In this document: piece after piece, positions 10,226 to 22,521 of the stretch
How the letters are laid out: each line of letters opens with the position of its first letter
Position numbering within the stretch: position 1 is the stretch's first letter
Assembly: GCA_025786725.1 (NCBI GenBank)
Contig: JAHLTZ010000109.1
Location: 1-26,771 of the forward strand
Direction: 5' to 3'
Length of the DNA stretch: 26,771 nt
Source: Syncephalis fuscata
Taxonomy: Eukaryota; Zoopagomycota; Zoopagomycetes; Zoopagales; Piptocephalidaceae
The notes under the pieces: model-generated
Told to the model about the DNA's origin: nothing
Databases searched by the model: none
Seen by the model: only the letters and a program-made list of their open reading frames with translations
Position numbers and translations under genes: made by a program

Positions 10226-12269
10226 TTAGAAGGGACGATTAGGGTCGACTAGTAAACTAAGGTTGACATAGGCTGATTGCCGGCGACTTGATCGGCCTAT
10301 AATTGAGCGCCGTGGTATTTCATGGACTGGCCGTAGTGATTCTGTCGATGTAGTACTTCTATTGTACCAAGTGGAAGTGCGCTCACGCATTGAGTAATTG
10401 TCCACTTCTTCGTCTGTTACGCATACGCGTACAAAATTGATAACAAAAGCATTTTTTAAAGTCATGACAAACATTAATAGATAGAGTATAGTCAGCAATC
10501 CTATAGGCTTTTCAGCTAATGATTTAAATGCATATAGTATAGCAAGTAATAATAGCAAACTATGAATAAATACTTGTGACATGCACAGCAAGGTCAACTA
10601 TAATTGTGTTAGAGGTTAAAGGATGACACGTATAAAGTCGCTTACACGTCGGGTTGCTTTACGTGTTTTTTCGCTAAGTGCTTGAGCACACCATTTTTAT
10701 GAAAAGCTATTCCTATAATAAAGTATATTAATAAAAGTTATCTATTGCAAACATTGCTTACCATAAGTTGTAAAGAAAACGATATAACACAAAAATGCAA
10801 TGCCATTGGCAGCTGTCACAACAATACGTCCTATATAAGTTGGTGCAAATATATTTGGCAAAGCAAGTATATTGCAAATGGCCGCTACTACTACAGCAGT
10901 GGCAATAGATATTATGCCAACATAGCAGCATCGGTGCCATAGAATTGAGCAATATGGCAGTCGTACTAGCCTAAAAATACATAATTACGGCTATTTACTT
11001 TGCATTACATGTTATTTTACCCACCATAGAGATGCCAATAATAGCAAACTAGAATTTCCCATTATATCACCAATTATCTGAACAATATTACGCGAACGAC
11101 TAAGTAGCGGCTGCGTTGAATAAACAGCTTGGCCTAAAATGTAATTATTTTTAACAATAGTCATTATCCATTTAATTAGTGATACTTACATAGTGACGAA
11201 ACAAGAATTAATATATATGCGGTGTTTTTTATGTTAAATTGAAATTCCTTTCGGAGAATCGATTGAGCAATTCGACAAAGACCAATAAATAAAATAAACC
11301 CGTTCTTTGCGTATAACGATAATGTTAGTATAGTTTTCTAATTCATTTTTACTGCTGGCTTACGGTGCTGGTAATCAGCCACATGAATGCTACATAACTA
11401 TTGGAAGTAAACTGATCATTCCATGGTCCAGCCTCTATCGATGTTGTATTAGTATTAAAGACAGTAAATTCAGCTAATTTACCTTCTTGCAATGTTGCTA
11501 GCAATACACTATTCTTATTACTTTGAACAGTACTCCATAGCTCTTGCCCGTCATAATTATTTAATATGGCAATAATAACCTTATTATCTATGTCTGGTGG
11601 CTTATAGCATGGGTCATCCAGCATTGAATTACTGCGGCAATAAGACGCCGAAGGTCCTTGACCATTTCCATCATTGGCTGTAATCAATACTGCCGCTAAT
11701 TCAGGGTAGCCACTGGTCAACAGTGTTGCTTTAGAATTAACTATTGCTTGAATTGCCTAAAATAAATAATTTTAACACAATTAGCACACATTGCCATAAT
11801 CAAAAATACCCACCTCTCTGTAAGATTGGCATCCACTAGTGGTCGTTGACTCGGGATTTAACACTATAAATGTTTTATTAGTAGAGCTATTTATTTTCAG
11901 TACTTTGGTAGCTGCATCAGAAGGTGCGGGCCATGCTTGCAGTGTGCAGTTGTTTGCTAATGATACTGCCACGACGAATCCATTTATTTGACGTGCTGGT
12001 TTAGATTGATCAGTTTGCAAAATAGGTGCTGTTTGAAAATAACTTGATGTGTTATAGCTTCGAGAATTGTTGGCCAGTTGCAATCGAGCTACTACTAGTT
12101 GAGGTGTCCATACAAACATAATGGTCATCAATCCGATCCAATACCAAAACTTTGTCCAGTAGTTGTGACGACTTTTTAATTTTTGAGTCTGTACTGCATT
12201 TTCACCACTGCATTGTAAATACAGTTCATTGCACTGCATGGCTGTAGTTGAAATCAATGTACTACACAT
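10226..12269 (-). CDS. PA-like domain seven-transmembrane receptor-like protein, copy 2
   Basis: Seven exons on the minus strand: 12269-11814, 11756-11364, 11304-11190, 11133-11025, 10970-10762, 10712-10648, 10597-10226, giving 572 residues. The first in-frame ATG is at 12269; the one at 12239 is equally possible. The N-terminal hydrophobic stretch (WYWIGLMTIMFVWTPQLVVA) is a signal peptide or anchor. The extracellular part has the PA-like pattern TFIVLNPES, a Cys, then SGYPELAAVLITAND, with several NxS/T sequons. Seven membrane segments follow. The tail is Arg/Ser-rich with RRxS sites resembling PKA targets (GRSSRRQS, PRRSII). Six introns match the plus-strand paralogue in position and phase (after Glu of the PA domain, before NGF, at Cys322, at Trp358, at Gly428, before LTLL). 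Sequence identity is low, so the duplication is old or fast evolving. Function is probably surface sensing, by inference. Confidence 0.78.
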
Positions 12270-12929
12270 GATTGGTGTGGCAATAATTAAATTAGTAGCG
12301 CTTAGTACAAGTCGATTGACCAAGCAAAGTAGCGACTTTCGCAACTGTATTACGGTAAATAATGGTAGTAATAATAATAATAATAAAAAGGCAGAGAGGC
12401 AGAAAGTGAGAAAAGAAACAAAAAGATGAGCTATGATCGTGCCTTCAAGGATATACCATTTCTATCTAAAGAAAGCCCCAGCATATGATGGCCAATCAAT
12501 ATATTAAGGCAAATGAAGATCATTCGGATAATTGTACGCCAATGCGAACAAATAGCCATTTTCGGCCGTGCAAAAGGCTAAAAATACTATATTGGTAGAG
12601 AGTTGCATTACAGCCGTATTTGTATAACTTCAATAGGCATTAAAAATATTATATGCATGGCAACAGTAGTAGATAGTTTGTAGATTGATTTTAATAAACT
12701 AGTTAAACGCAAAATTGTAGATTAAAAGTATGAATTGTTAGTAATAACTATGCCAACAGATAGTCTTGATTACTATATTAATTAATTTATTAATAGTGGC
12801 TTTAGTAAAACATAAAATAATTATAAGCGTGCTATTAATTAGTAAAGAGTGGATTAGCACGACTTTGATATAAAATATTACTGAATAATCATAAGCAAGA
12901 AAGAAGGAATAGTTTAAATTACACAACAA
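12270..12929. other. Intergenic: promoter of PA-7TM copy 2 and 3' flank of the arrestin gene
   Basis: Both flanking genes are on the minus strand. Just upstream of the 7TM gene, 12357-12426 is purine-rich on the plus strand, a CT-rich block on the coding strand as often seen before fungal start sites, and includes (AAT)n. TTTATT at 12786-12791 gives AATAAA on the minus strand about 140 bp past the arrestin stop. No convincing ORF. Confidence 0.5.
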
Positions 12930-15900
12930 TTATCGTAGTTTTGATTCAATATTTGAACTTAGTGGCGACAGCGAAGGTCGGTCTCTTGATGTCGAGTCAT
13001 TTTGCCCATTCTGTCGCACAATAACTGTATTTTGATCAAATTCCGTCTCCTGTCTTCCTGATTGATCAGGATTCACCACATGAAGTGATCTGGGCAATAG
13101 TCCGCGGCCGAATGTTGAAGCAGGTGTACCTGTAGCATCGACTGCAGCCCCTGTCGCTCCCGTTACCCATGGTGCTGATGGTAACGGCGCAAGAACATCA
13201 TCGGTGCCTATATTATCTTGCTGGGCTGCCCATCTCATAATACCTTGCCCGGATGGAGGCATAGACAATGGCCGAGCACTTTGTGGTGCTGATTCAGATG
13301 ACTGTATTTCAGAGTTAAATCCACTGCCATCCAAATCACCATCTATACTATTAAGTGACGCTATATCTACTCAAACTAGTTAGTTACTATATTTACAGGC
13401 GTATATAAAAACTATTTACCTGATGTTATCGGCAATTCTACATTTGAATCCAATTCAATGCCTGTTATTTAATGTTAATAAATTGCATACCATTAACCAA
13501 TAAACACTCGTTGATAATTACCTTGAATACCATAGTACGTAGAGTACACTTTATTGGTGGATCGTTCCCCACCGCGACTAGATTCTTTATCAACTAAATA
13601 ATTATAAATGAGATAATGCAAAGTAGTTTCTGATTATCCCTGCTAACCTTTGCTGTTATCTTTCTCGTCATCGTCGTTATCATCAGGCGGACGATCACTC
13701 CAAGAAGCTGGATGAGTCACGTAAATGGGTAACTCGACCGTCAAATCTTTACTATTAAAAAGCATTATTAGTTTAATATAAATATAAACTAATCTAATTG
13801 CTATTACCTAAATTGCATCTGAAGTGCTATCTGTAGAATATGACTAACATTTAATAGAGTTGTATTCCGTAATGATATTGTATTGCTCTATTATTATAAA
13901 GTTAAAAAAGCTCTACTTATCATTATAATAAGACTTACCGGCACAGGCAGTGATAGTGTAACTTCCCGCTCTTCATCTGGTTCAAAGCGCCAGTCGTCGC
14001 CTTTATAAATACGCTCAGCTACCAGTCGGGAATTTGAATCAAGCACAGATTGTGTCTGCTGCGCCAATTCGCCTTCTATACGTGCTTCCCGCTTTGTTTT
14101 AACACGATGCCAAAGCGAAAACCGAATACTATTAACCTATAACACTTGTTAATCACGCTTGCTTATTACATAAGTTATTAATAAATAATTACCCGTTTTT
14201 TCGTATGATTACGAACACCTAGACGTACGTAGACTAGACCACCCGCCGATACTAAGCGACGCGTAGATTCGGCCACACAAGAAAGATGGCCATCGCCACC
14301 AAGAAAGGCTCGTTTACGAGCTTCAGCACGGACTCGTTCATTGCGTGCTTGTTTTACTTCTTCCGGCGACCATCGTTCATAAATGCAAACAGACCGGGTA
14401 TGGGCAATTGTTTCCGCTCGATTACCTGAAGCACAAACTTGTGCCGCACTATATAACATAAACAAATAAATAAATACCATATCCATGATTTAAGTAAATG
14501 ACTAATTACCAAGCAATGACATATCGAATAGAACCAGCTTTTGAACGAAAACTACTGGGTAATTTATCAGACAACGAAAAGGCAAATTGAAGTGTAGTCG
14601 TCGTCTTGCGTGCCTGCCAATAGCCATCTCGATCTAATAGCCATTTTATAATTATTAATTAACTAAGTAATATAACAATGTACTTTTTATTACCTGGTGG
14701 TAAACTGCGTACAACCGCATCACAAGGCGATGATGATTCATGCAATAAATTACGTGCACGATAAAATAAACGACGCCGTCCACCAATTGTACTACTCATC
14801 ATAGCATCTGATGTCACCTCTAAATATAAATACACAACCTATTAATGCAACAATAGCTAATACACTATTTTAATTACCTTCGATACCAATTACTTCAATT
14901 GAAATCTCCCCAATACGCACCGATGACGATTGACACTGAATTTCTGCCCTGCCCGTCACCATACCGCCAGCACAGAAGAAGGGCCGGTCAAAACGCATCG
15001 ATAGTTTGAATTTACCATTCTTTGATGTAGGCCGTGCCACTAATAGTGTAGACACCGCTGGACCGTCACCATCGTTGTTATTACCACCATTTGTAGCAAG
15101 TGCTTCAACGGTGCCATTTGAATGCGCTTCACGCGTACGTTGACCCGGATCAGGCAATGGGCTAGCAATGGTGGGTCGATCCGACCGACTAATTAGTGGA
15201 AAAGCCAGTGGTACCTGCGATGTTTGGGCACCCGCTACTGATTGTACAAATACCGTCGATGGCCGCGATGAAGCCGCCGATGACGATGAATGCCGTGGCC
15301 GTAAATCAGGCCGTGGTGGCAATGATGATACAGAATCACGCGGTGAATATTCGGTCGATGTAGGCTCTGAATCTCTCGATGTCGTTCTAGATGGATTGCG
15401 TAACAGTTGATCATCAATAATATCGAGTGAAATAGGCGAAAATGGTCTTGGTAATTCCCCTTGGCTCATATGTCGCGGTCTATATTGCTGTAACGACGAA
15501 GCAATCGGTATTGTTGAAGTATTTGCTGGTAATTGATCTGATGATACAACACGTCGATGATTTGGACTATGCGTAGTATGACTGCTATTAGCCGTATAAG
15601 CATAAGATGTGGCACTATCATTTCTATGCACCATAGAAGAATCAATACTGTCTCGATAACCAGTAGATATAGGCGATATAGCCGTAGATCGATCATAAAA
15701 GTGTTGAGGTTGTTGATAGTGCATCACTGTACTATTTTGATCAGTATAATTTACTCCATTAGCAGTAGTATATTGTTGTTGTGGATAGTTTGAATAAGAA
15801 GAGAGTGGATAGGATACTTGTGAGAAGGCAACCGTTGATACAGGTGGTGATACAGTAGATTGACGATGAATACCTCCATTCATATGATTATGACTATTAA

Positions 15901-16669
15901 TACGGTCATCAAAACTATCATTATCGTCACCGCTTGTTTCATGTCGTTGAAGTGATGACACAGAATAGCGTGAATTTAAATGACCAACATAATGACTAGA
16001 TGCTGAGGATGAAGCAGGAAATGGTGCTGAAGAATATGGCTCATTCGCTGCAGTTGTCGTCGTAGTAGACGGTGTTGGTCGTGGTGGCAATGCAGACCAA
16101 TGCCCATTAGACTGTGTCGCTGTAGGTCCATTATAATTCGATACATGATTTGTGACTGGATAAGGTGCAGTATATGACATGGGACGGTGTCGATGACCCA
16201 TCTCATTAGAAGGCGTAGATGCTTCATAAAATGGATGTGAATGCTCATTGACTGCTGAATGTCGATAATAATTATGGGATGGATCAGATACAGGTGGGGC
16301 CATGTCATTAGATGTGTATGGTGTTGTTAACGGTGTTTCATTTGATAATTGATTAGTATAATGATCAGATGACGTTAAGTTATTAATATGGCTATTAATA
16401 TGGTTACTATTGATATTATTGACTGTTCTGTCCTCAGATACAGTATTGTTTGAATGAATAGATGGATAATTACCAGATGATACAGATATTCTTGATAATT
16501 GATCATTACCTATACGTACCTGTTCATTTGGTAATTGATAAGGTGGGCGAGAAGAAATTGATGTTGGTGTAGTTGTTGTTGTTGTAGCAGTTATTGCAGC
16601 AGGTGCCATATTATCCCGCGAATATAATCGCGGTGATATTGGTTGTGGTTCTTCATTGATACTTGACAT
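12930..16669 (-). CDS. Alpha-arrestin (ART-like) protein with long disordered N-terminus
   Basis: Ten exons on the minus strand: 16669-14878, 14819-14694, 14633-14510, 14448-14193, 14136-13939, 13887-13808, 13751-13648, 13593-13522, 13461-13420, 13366-12930, giving 1076 residues; all junctions keep frame. The first exon encodes about 560 residues of low-complexity Ser/Thr/Asn/His/Pro sequence. The arrestin N domain begins near residue 560 (FKLSMRFDRPFFCAGGMVTG) and continues through LQFAFSLSDKLPSSFRS and GSIRYVIA. The C domain includes VYVRLGVRNHTKKR, EVTLSLPVP, LLNVSHILQI and DLTVELPIYVTHP. A roughly 190-residue disordered tail follows. Known family members recruit Rsp5/Nedd4 ubiquitin ligases to membrane cargo, normally through [L/P]PxY motifs; I did not see a clear one. 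Exon 9 is a 42-nt microexon. A role in endocytosis of transporters or receptors is inference from family. Confidence 0.9.
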
Positions 16670-17029
16670 CAAAGTTTGAATAATAAATTAATACAAAACT
16701 ATTACATCATAATAAATCATATTAGCCTTCATTACGTTACACAACACATGAAAAAGTCTACAAATGAATACAGGAATATTGCCAAGAATTAACGAGTTAA
16801 CCGTTTATCTTGTCATCTCTAATGAATAGCTATATTCAATGAATGTACACTATAGAGTATATACAAGCTCAAAAAGGAGAATATTGTTTGTTTAGCGTTG
16901 TTATTGTTACTAATAAGCAATGCAACACACTATTATAATAATAGCCCTACTAGACTATAACAATTGTCATCGTCTATAGTTATACTATTATATTGTTTAA
17001 TAAAAGCTATTAAAACAATAGAATGACTT

Positions 17030-17062
<33 letters not shown>

Positions 17063-19171
17063 CTATTACTGTCATAGTAGTAGCTATTGTAATAATAGCA
17101 ACAGCTCTATTAATACACCAATAAAGAATATCCACACCATACATAATAGTAATAAAAAGTACCTACATTTATTAGTAGTAACCTCTGATATATCCACGAA
17201 TATTGCTAGAAGCAAAGCGTAAAGTGGTCAGTCTGTACTATTGAAAGCGTATATACTCAGTGGAAAGCGAAAGACAAAGAATAAGCACAAGTTGATTGAA
17301 AGGGAGAAAAAAGAAAGTGTGCTGGTGACGTTTGTTCTAAATCATCACTCATTATTACTATAGTCATTACAATTCATCTGTTTATTATTGTTATGGTGGT
17401 TGGTGGCTATTAGATGACCTCCATAGACACAGTAATGGATATCCATAACAATAACCCTGGGTTGTGTATCTGGTGAAGGTCGCGTGTCACTCAACCAATA
17501 GTCATAGAGGCATATGGGTGTTCACGTGCCTATCAAATCTAAATAGTGTTTAAACTTGTCATTCATCTAACAATATATCTATATACATTTATATATCTAT
17601 GTATATATAGATGCCATTGGCAGCCACGCTTTCTATATCGGAGTTTGGATCTATTTTTTACTTTCGGAATTGTTAACTTTTATTTTCTCTTTACTTCATT
17701 GGCAGTCCATTCCTTTGCATTCATTCGCCTTATGGTAGCTATTTTTGACTCTACCATGCCATGCTTCGTTTGGTAAACAACACCGCTTTTTCACACCATT
17801 GCCACATACAGATCGACCATAGCATTCACCTTGTTAGCCATATCCATTGCATTCGTCAGTGTTGTTTAAATCTTGTTTCTCTAGCTGTTATTTGTTGATT
17901 GTGCTTTTTAGTGTATATATATAGTCAATATATATATATATTGATATAGTACGGTACGGCACGGCACGGCAACGACGCAATCACTGCGGCCATCGATATC
18001 GGCACACGCGTCAATAGCTGCTGTTTCGTTTCCACTCTCTCCTCAAACCTGGTAAGAAACCGTTGTATTTTATTGACAAAGGTAGTGACAATAGACTGGC
18101 CTCGTTGTAGTCGATGGCCTGAAAGGCGTTTTTAAAACTTAATCGTTACAGAATGTTTAGAATAATTGTGCGTAAAAGTAGATATACCTGTATATGCTCG
18201 GTAAATGTCTGTGTGTGCATACATCGATGACTATCGGCATAGTAACTGCCTTGATCGTCATAATAGTCATTATGCCGGGTAAATACACTTACACCCACGC
18301 TCATCCATTCACTTAATAATCAGAGGCATTTTTACACCTTTGATACTCGATCGTAAAAATGATGGGAAAGTGATGCACGTGTTAGTAATAGAGGCACACT
18401 ATTGAGCATTAATCCACTCTGTCAATACCACATTGTTTTTTGCCGTTGTTACTCGTTCTTTCACGCTCAAGGTGTGTTTCTTTTCGCCTGAATTATTGTT
18501 GTTCGCTATTTATTCGTCTAGCTGTCTGCCTATCAACCAACCAATTAACTGCTTCTCCTTGTTTCCTTCTTTGCTCAACGCTGCATTTATTATATGAAAC
18601 AATTAGCGTCAAGTCAACTATCCATCTCTTTTCAATTCTAATCTCGCCGTATTGCTACTGTTAACAACACTACTCATATCTTTATCGCCTGTTCTTATAC
18701 CGCGGTAGTGAAGATTGCAGGCCAATTCTTCCCCTTTCGCTTCCACTACTACTTCTATTATTAGTACTAGTTCTATAGTACCACCTTCTCCTTTTGGTGA
18801 TCAGGGCATTTTACTTTTCATTCTTTTCCCGTAACAACATCCTTAAGCATTCTTTGAATTGTATGTATTGCACATGTTTTAACTGATCGCTAACCAACCA
18901 ACCAACCACTAATCAATATATGCTATGTATATAGGACGTTTTACCCGTGTCCTCTCCTACACTCCTGCATATCCAGTGTTTCGACACAGCAACCTTGGTC
19001 GCTACCATCTTCAACTACCATAGCAATCGCATAGGCATACATCGGCAGAATTTGGCTTGCCATACTATTTCTTATTTCCTTATTTCCATCGTGCTAGTGC
19101 TGCCCTCCATCATGGTAGCACAGTTTTATCAATTATGGCGATTTAGGAAATTGTCGGAAGGTTGTTCTATA
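16670..19171. other. 2.5-kb divergent promoter region
   Basis: This lies between the arrestin gene (minus) and the TRP-like gene (plus). The left half is AT-rich with many TA(G/A) trinucleotides and a (GTA)n tract. The region from about 17880 to 17960 has TA-dinucleotide runs followed by tandem ACGGC/ACGGT words. From about 18430 to 18950 the plus strand is pyrimidine-rich with CCAACCAACC runs, typical of a fungal 5' leader. Small ORFs at 17546-17776 and 18440-18664 are low-complexity and I do not believe them. A leader intron is possible but not demonstrable. Confidence 0.5.
17030..17062. repeat. (GTA)n microsatellite
   Basis: Ten to eleven perfect GTA trinucleotides followed by ACTATTACT, which is partly complementary, in the upstream region of the arrestin gene. 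Confidence 0.9.
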
Positions 19172-22049
19172 ATGAATGGCCGCCTAGTTATGCTATTGTT
19201 CGCCATTCTAATCGTCACAATGACGACGCCGATTAAAGCCGAGATGATTAATAGCTCGATTTTTGTTCCGTGTTCGTCCAATTCTATTTTATCAGTTGAA
19301 ACGTTGAGTTACAACTACGATACATCCAGCGATAGCATTAGTATTTCAGTGTCCGGCATAGCAAATGAAGATTTGACAGGTTTTGATGGCAAACACAATG
19401 GACGAGTCGAATTGGCTATGCAGTCATTTGGCGGTCTAGAACAGACGGTTAGTCTAGGTGCCACTTGTGACCTATTTAGTCAATGTCCAAATGGACGTGG
19501 ACCGGCTATTCCTAAAGGTGCATGGTCATTAGTAAAAGTAAGCCTTTTTAAATATTAATACTAACAATACTAATAATATCCTATTTGTTGTTATAGAATG
19601 ACATTTCACTTGCCACACCTATTCCATGGATTGATTATAATATTACTTTTCGTATGCCGGTTGAATCGGGTAAAGGCAATTATGTCTGTGCAACTATTCC
19701 AATCACCCAAAAAAACGCCGCCTATAATAAATTAGCCGGCCAAATATCTGCAGCATTCCCACCTTTGGCCTTAGCTGCTGGCGTTCTAGACTCCTATTTG
19801 GGCCATGAATACAGTTTATTAACATTTGTTATGGGTGATGGTTCATCGTTTCGATTGCCTGGATTCTTTGATTTATGGGAACATGCTCAATGGGTCACTA
19901 TGACGGGTATGTTGGGTGCTCATTATACAGGGCCATATGAATCATTTGTCAGTGGATTTGGATGGAGTTTCTTCAATTGGAACATTCCATTTATTGATAG
20001 TATAGCTGGTAAATCAATTGCTCAGCCAGATCTGCCATCTGTTACCTCTTCTTCAGTAATTGGTAATAGTAATGCCGGATCAACCGCAAAGGCAAGTACA
20101 AACGGTGCAACTGTAGCTCATTTGGTAGCCCGTCAAACATTGCCAGCTTGTTCACCTAGTAATGCTGGTCCAGCTGGTTCTTGTCAAGACTCAACGCATT
20201 GCTGTAGCATTTCTGGCTATTGCGGTACTGGTGCGAGTTATTGTGGCCCTGGTAGTGGTCCAGCTCGTAATAGTCAACAATCACCATCATCTTCTACGAC
20301 ACCATCTTCGGCAAATTCGCCAAAAGCACCGACAAACATTAATGGATCCGATTCTATTAATCAGAATGGGCCGGCAAGCGATAATGAAGCTTTACCGTAT
20401 TCAAGCTCTCGTTCTGGCATTGCTGCATATGCTAACTCGTTGAGCATTGCGGTTGATCGACTTGTACACGTAACATTCTATACGTTTATTATGGTCATAG
20501 TTATATTTTTAATTCTGGCCGGATTCGGTATATTAATTTATGAGCGAGTTCATGAATATCGCGGTGTATCGGCCAAGACATGGCCTAAAATAAGCGTTAT
20601 TATCGATGCAGCTATCGGTATTCTATTACGTATTGTAATATTGGCATTTGTGCCATTATTACTTACTTCTATACATTATTTGGCACTACCCTCACCTAGT
20701 CAGTTTGGTACAGGTGGTGTAGCTATTGGATCGGTTGTTGTTATGATTTTAGTGTGTGGTCCCATCTATTTACTTTTCCTTCTTTTTACTCGACACTCAC
20801 CTACCGCTCTATTTGAATCATCGGCGTATTTACTTCGTATGGGACCGTTGTTTAACACATTTGTCGCTGGCCGTATCCACTATGCTGTAGTGCCTATTGC
20901 TCGTCGTATGGCCTATGCAATCATTATTGGTGCTGGGCAAAAAAGCGGCATTGCTCAACTTGTCTGTTTAGTGCTACTAGAAGTCGGACTGGTCCTTGTA
21001 GAAATGTGGCTTGTTCCTCGTTCCTCGTCATTTGGCAATCAATTGGCAGCTAGTAACGGTATGCTCCGCACCATTGGCTGGCTATTTATCATTCCGCTAT
21101 TGCCTACCGTATCGTTGAGTGAAGGAAAACGACAAGCTACTATATTTGCATTTGTACTGTTTCATCTGATACTAATGCTCATCTGGCTAATACTTATTAT
21201 ACGTTCTTTGGTTAAAATACTTTTGCACTATCGCCAACAAACGATGTTCAAAGGTGCTAATGCCAATGGTGGTCGTCAAATGCCCAATATACGCCATCCA
21301 CTGCATCAAATCAATCGTGAGGAAGAAAGCTTAAGCAGTGAACAATTGGCCGGCAATGGTACAGGCAATGCAGGCAGTCCAATGACTGTGGGTGACTTTG
21401 AATTCATTGTAAGAGATGGCGGTGATTCATTTGACCGATATCATCCACCCACGGCACGATTCAGCAATATGCCACGAATGAGTGTTGTATCCGGTGCTTA
21501 TAGTGTATCTAATTCAGGTGAACCATCCGGCAATAATGCTGTTAGTGGCGGACAGCGCCATCATCATCAACGTGAAGGTAGTCAAACGCTATCGATAGAA
21601 TCATCGCCAGCGTCACGACCACGTCGACAAAGTGATTCAGACTTTTTACGTTCAAGTACACCTACAACTACCGATGCACTTATTGGCCCATCACGTGGTT
21701 ATATTACTGATGGTACAGGCGGATCATCAATGCGTTCCTACCCAGATAGAGCAGGTACACCTGGTTATGCGGATATGAATGAGTATGGTGACCAGGTGGC
21801 GATATGATGGGTGACGACGATGTTCACTCTCAAGGTGACGAGCTATTCTATTATGGTGGTGGTGAAGTGCCCAATGCCGCAGAAGATGCAACGGGCGCGG
21901 CCAGTGCCAATCAACCTCGATTAATGCCGGCCTTTTTGCGGCAACATGATGCTCAGGAGAGTTCCGGTGATGAAATGGCCTCGCCAGCACAAGCCACATT
22001 TCCTCGTTACATGAAACGAGCAACTACAGAGACACAAAACCGTATATAA
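19172..22049 (+). CDS. ML-like/TRP ion channel (Flc/Pkd2-like) with inserted CBM18 chitin-binding domain
   Basis: Three exons, 19172-19537, 19597-21787 and 21835-22049, give 923 residues. The ATG at 19172 begins a compact signal peptide (cleavage near PIKA|EM); an in-frame ATG at 19112 would add 20 residues. Residues about 25-150 fit the lumenal ML-like TRP_N domain. At 200-270 lies the Flc-type signature FDLWEHAQWVTMTGML followed by FVSGFGWSFFNW. At residues about 307-342 is a six-cysteine hevein-like module (CCSISGYCG, YCGPG) in a Ser/Thr/Pro-rich loop. Membrane segments cluster between about 411 and 668 (starting FYTFIMVIVIFLILAGFGIL). A disordered 255-residue tail follows. Fungal relatives act in calcium and cell-wall homeostasis. 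Exon 3 rests on a weak GTGACC donor (47-nt intron); without it the protein ends at 21807. The alternative is a one-base frame break there. Confidence 0.87.
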
Positions 22050-22374
22050 TCACCTTCATCATCATCATCATAATAGCAATTACAATAGTAATAATAGTAA
22101 AAGTATTAATATTAATAATAGCAATCATTCTATCTTGGTATGATGGCTGTTACCCAACTACTCTTTATTTCCTTGCGCTGATCCTTTTTTTATGTTTTAC
22201 TGCGTCTAGCATATATTTTTCAATGCAGTTTTTTTATCTACTATTCATGGCCCAGTTGATAACAATAGATTATTATATTATCTCTAATTAATAAGTAGTC
22301 ATTAATGTACACGTGTGTTACTGTATGAACTATTCATTTATAAAAGTGTCGCGTATTATGCTAATTAATTATTC

Positions 22375-22380
22375 AATAAA
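22375..22380 (+). terminator. Likely polyadenylation signal of the TRP-like gene
   Basis: AATAAA lies about 330 bp past the stop codon, followed by a T-rich stretch. It is the clearest canonical signal downstream of this gene and lies before the inverted repeat. Confidence 0.45.
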
Positions 22381-22521
22381 GTTTTAGTAACTTGTGACAT
22401 ATTTCTCTCATTGCGTGTATATATATAATAAGGATTTGTCCACAGTAAATAATCCACTAATTATTAGTAATCATTTAATGTGATTTAGTAGGTATAGCTA
22501 ATTTAATAATGTTTGCGCAAC

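Noticed and set aside
10745-10952. Two short overlapping ORFs on opposite strands
   Set aside because: Both lie within exon 5 of PA-7TM copy 2. The minus-strand one is an out-of-frame shadow of that exon.
15168-16308. Several 60-110-codon ORFs on both strands
   Set aside because: All overlap the large first exon of the arrestin gene in other frames and reflect its low-complexity codons.
17546-18664. Small plus-strand ORFs upstream of the TRP-like gene
   Set aside because: Rich in Phe/Leu/Tyr/Ser from pyrimidine-rich DNA; no domain. The region reads as promoter or leader.
20162-20443. 93-codon plus-strand ORF
   Set aside because: It is a shifted-frame shadow of the CBM18 and linker part of the TRP-like gene.
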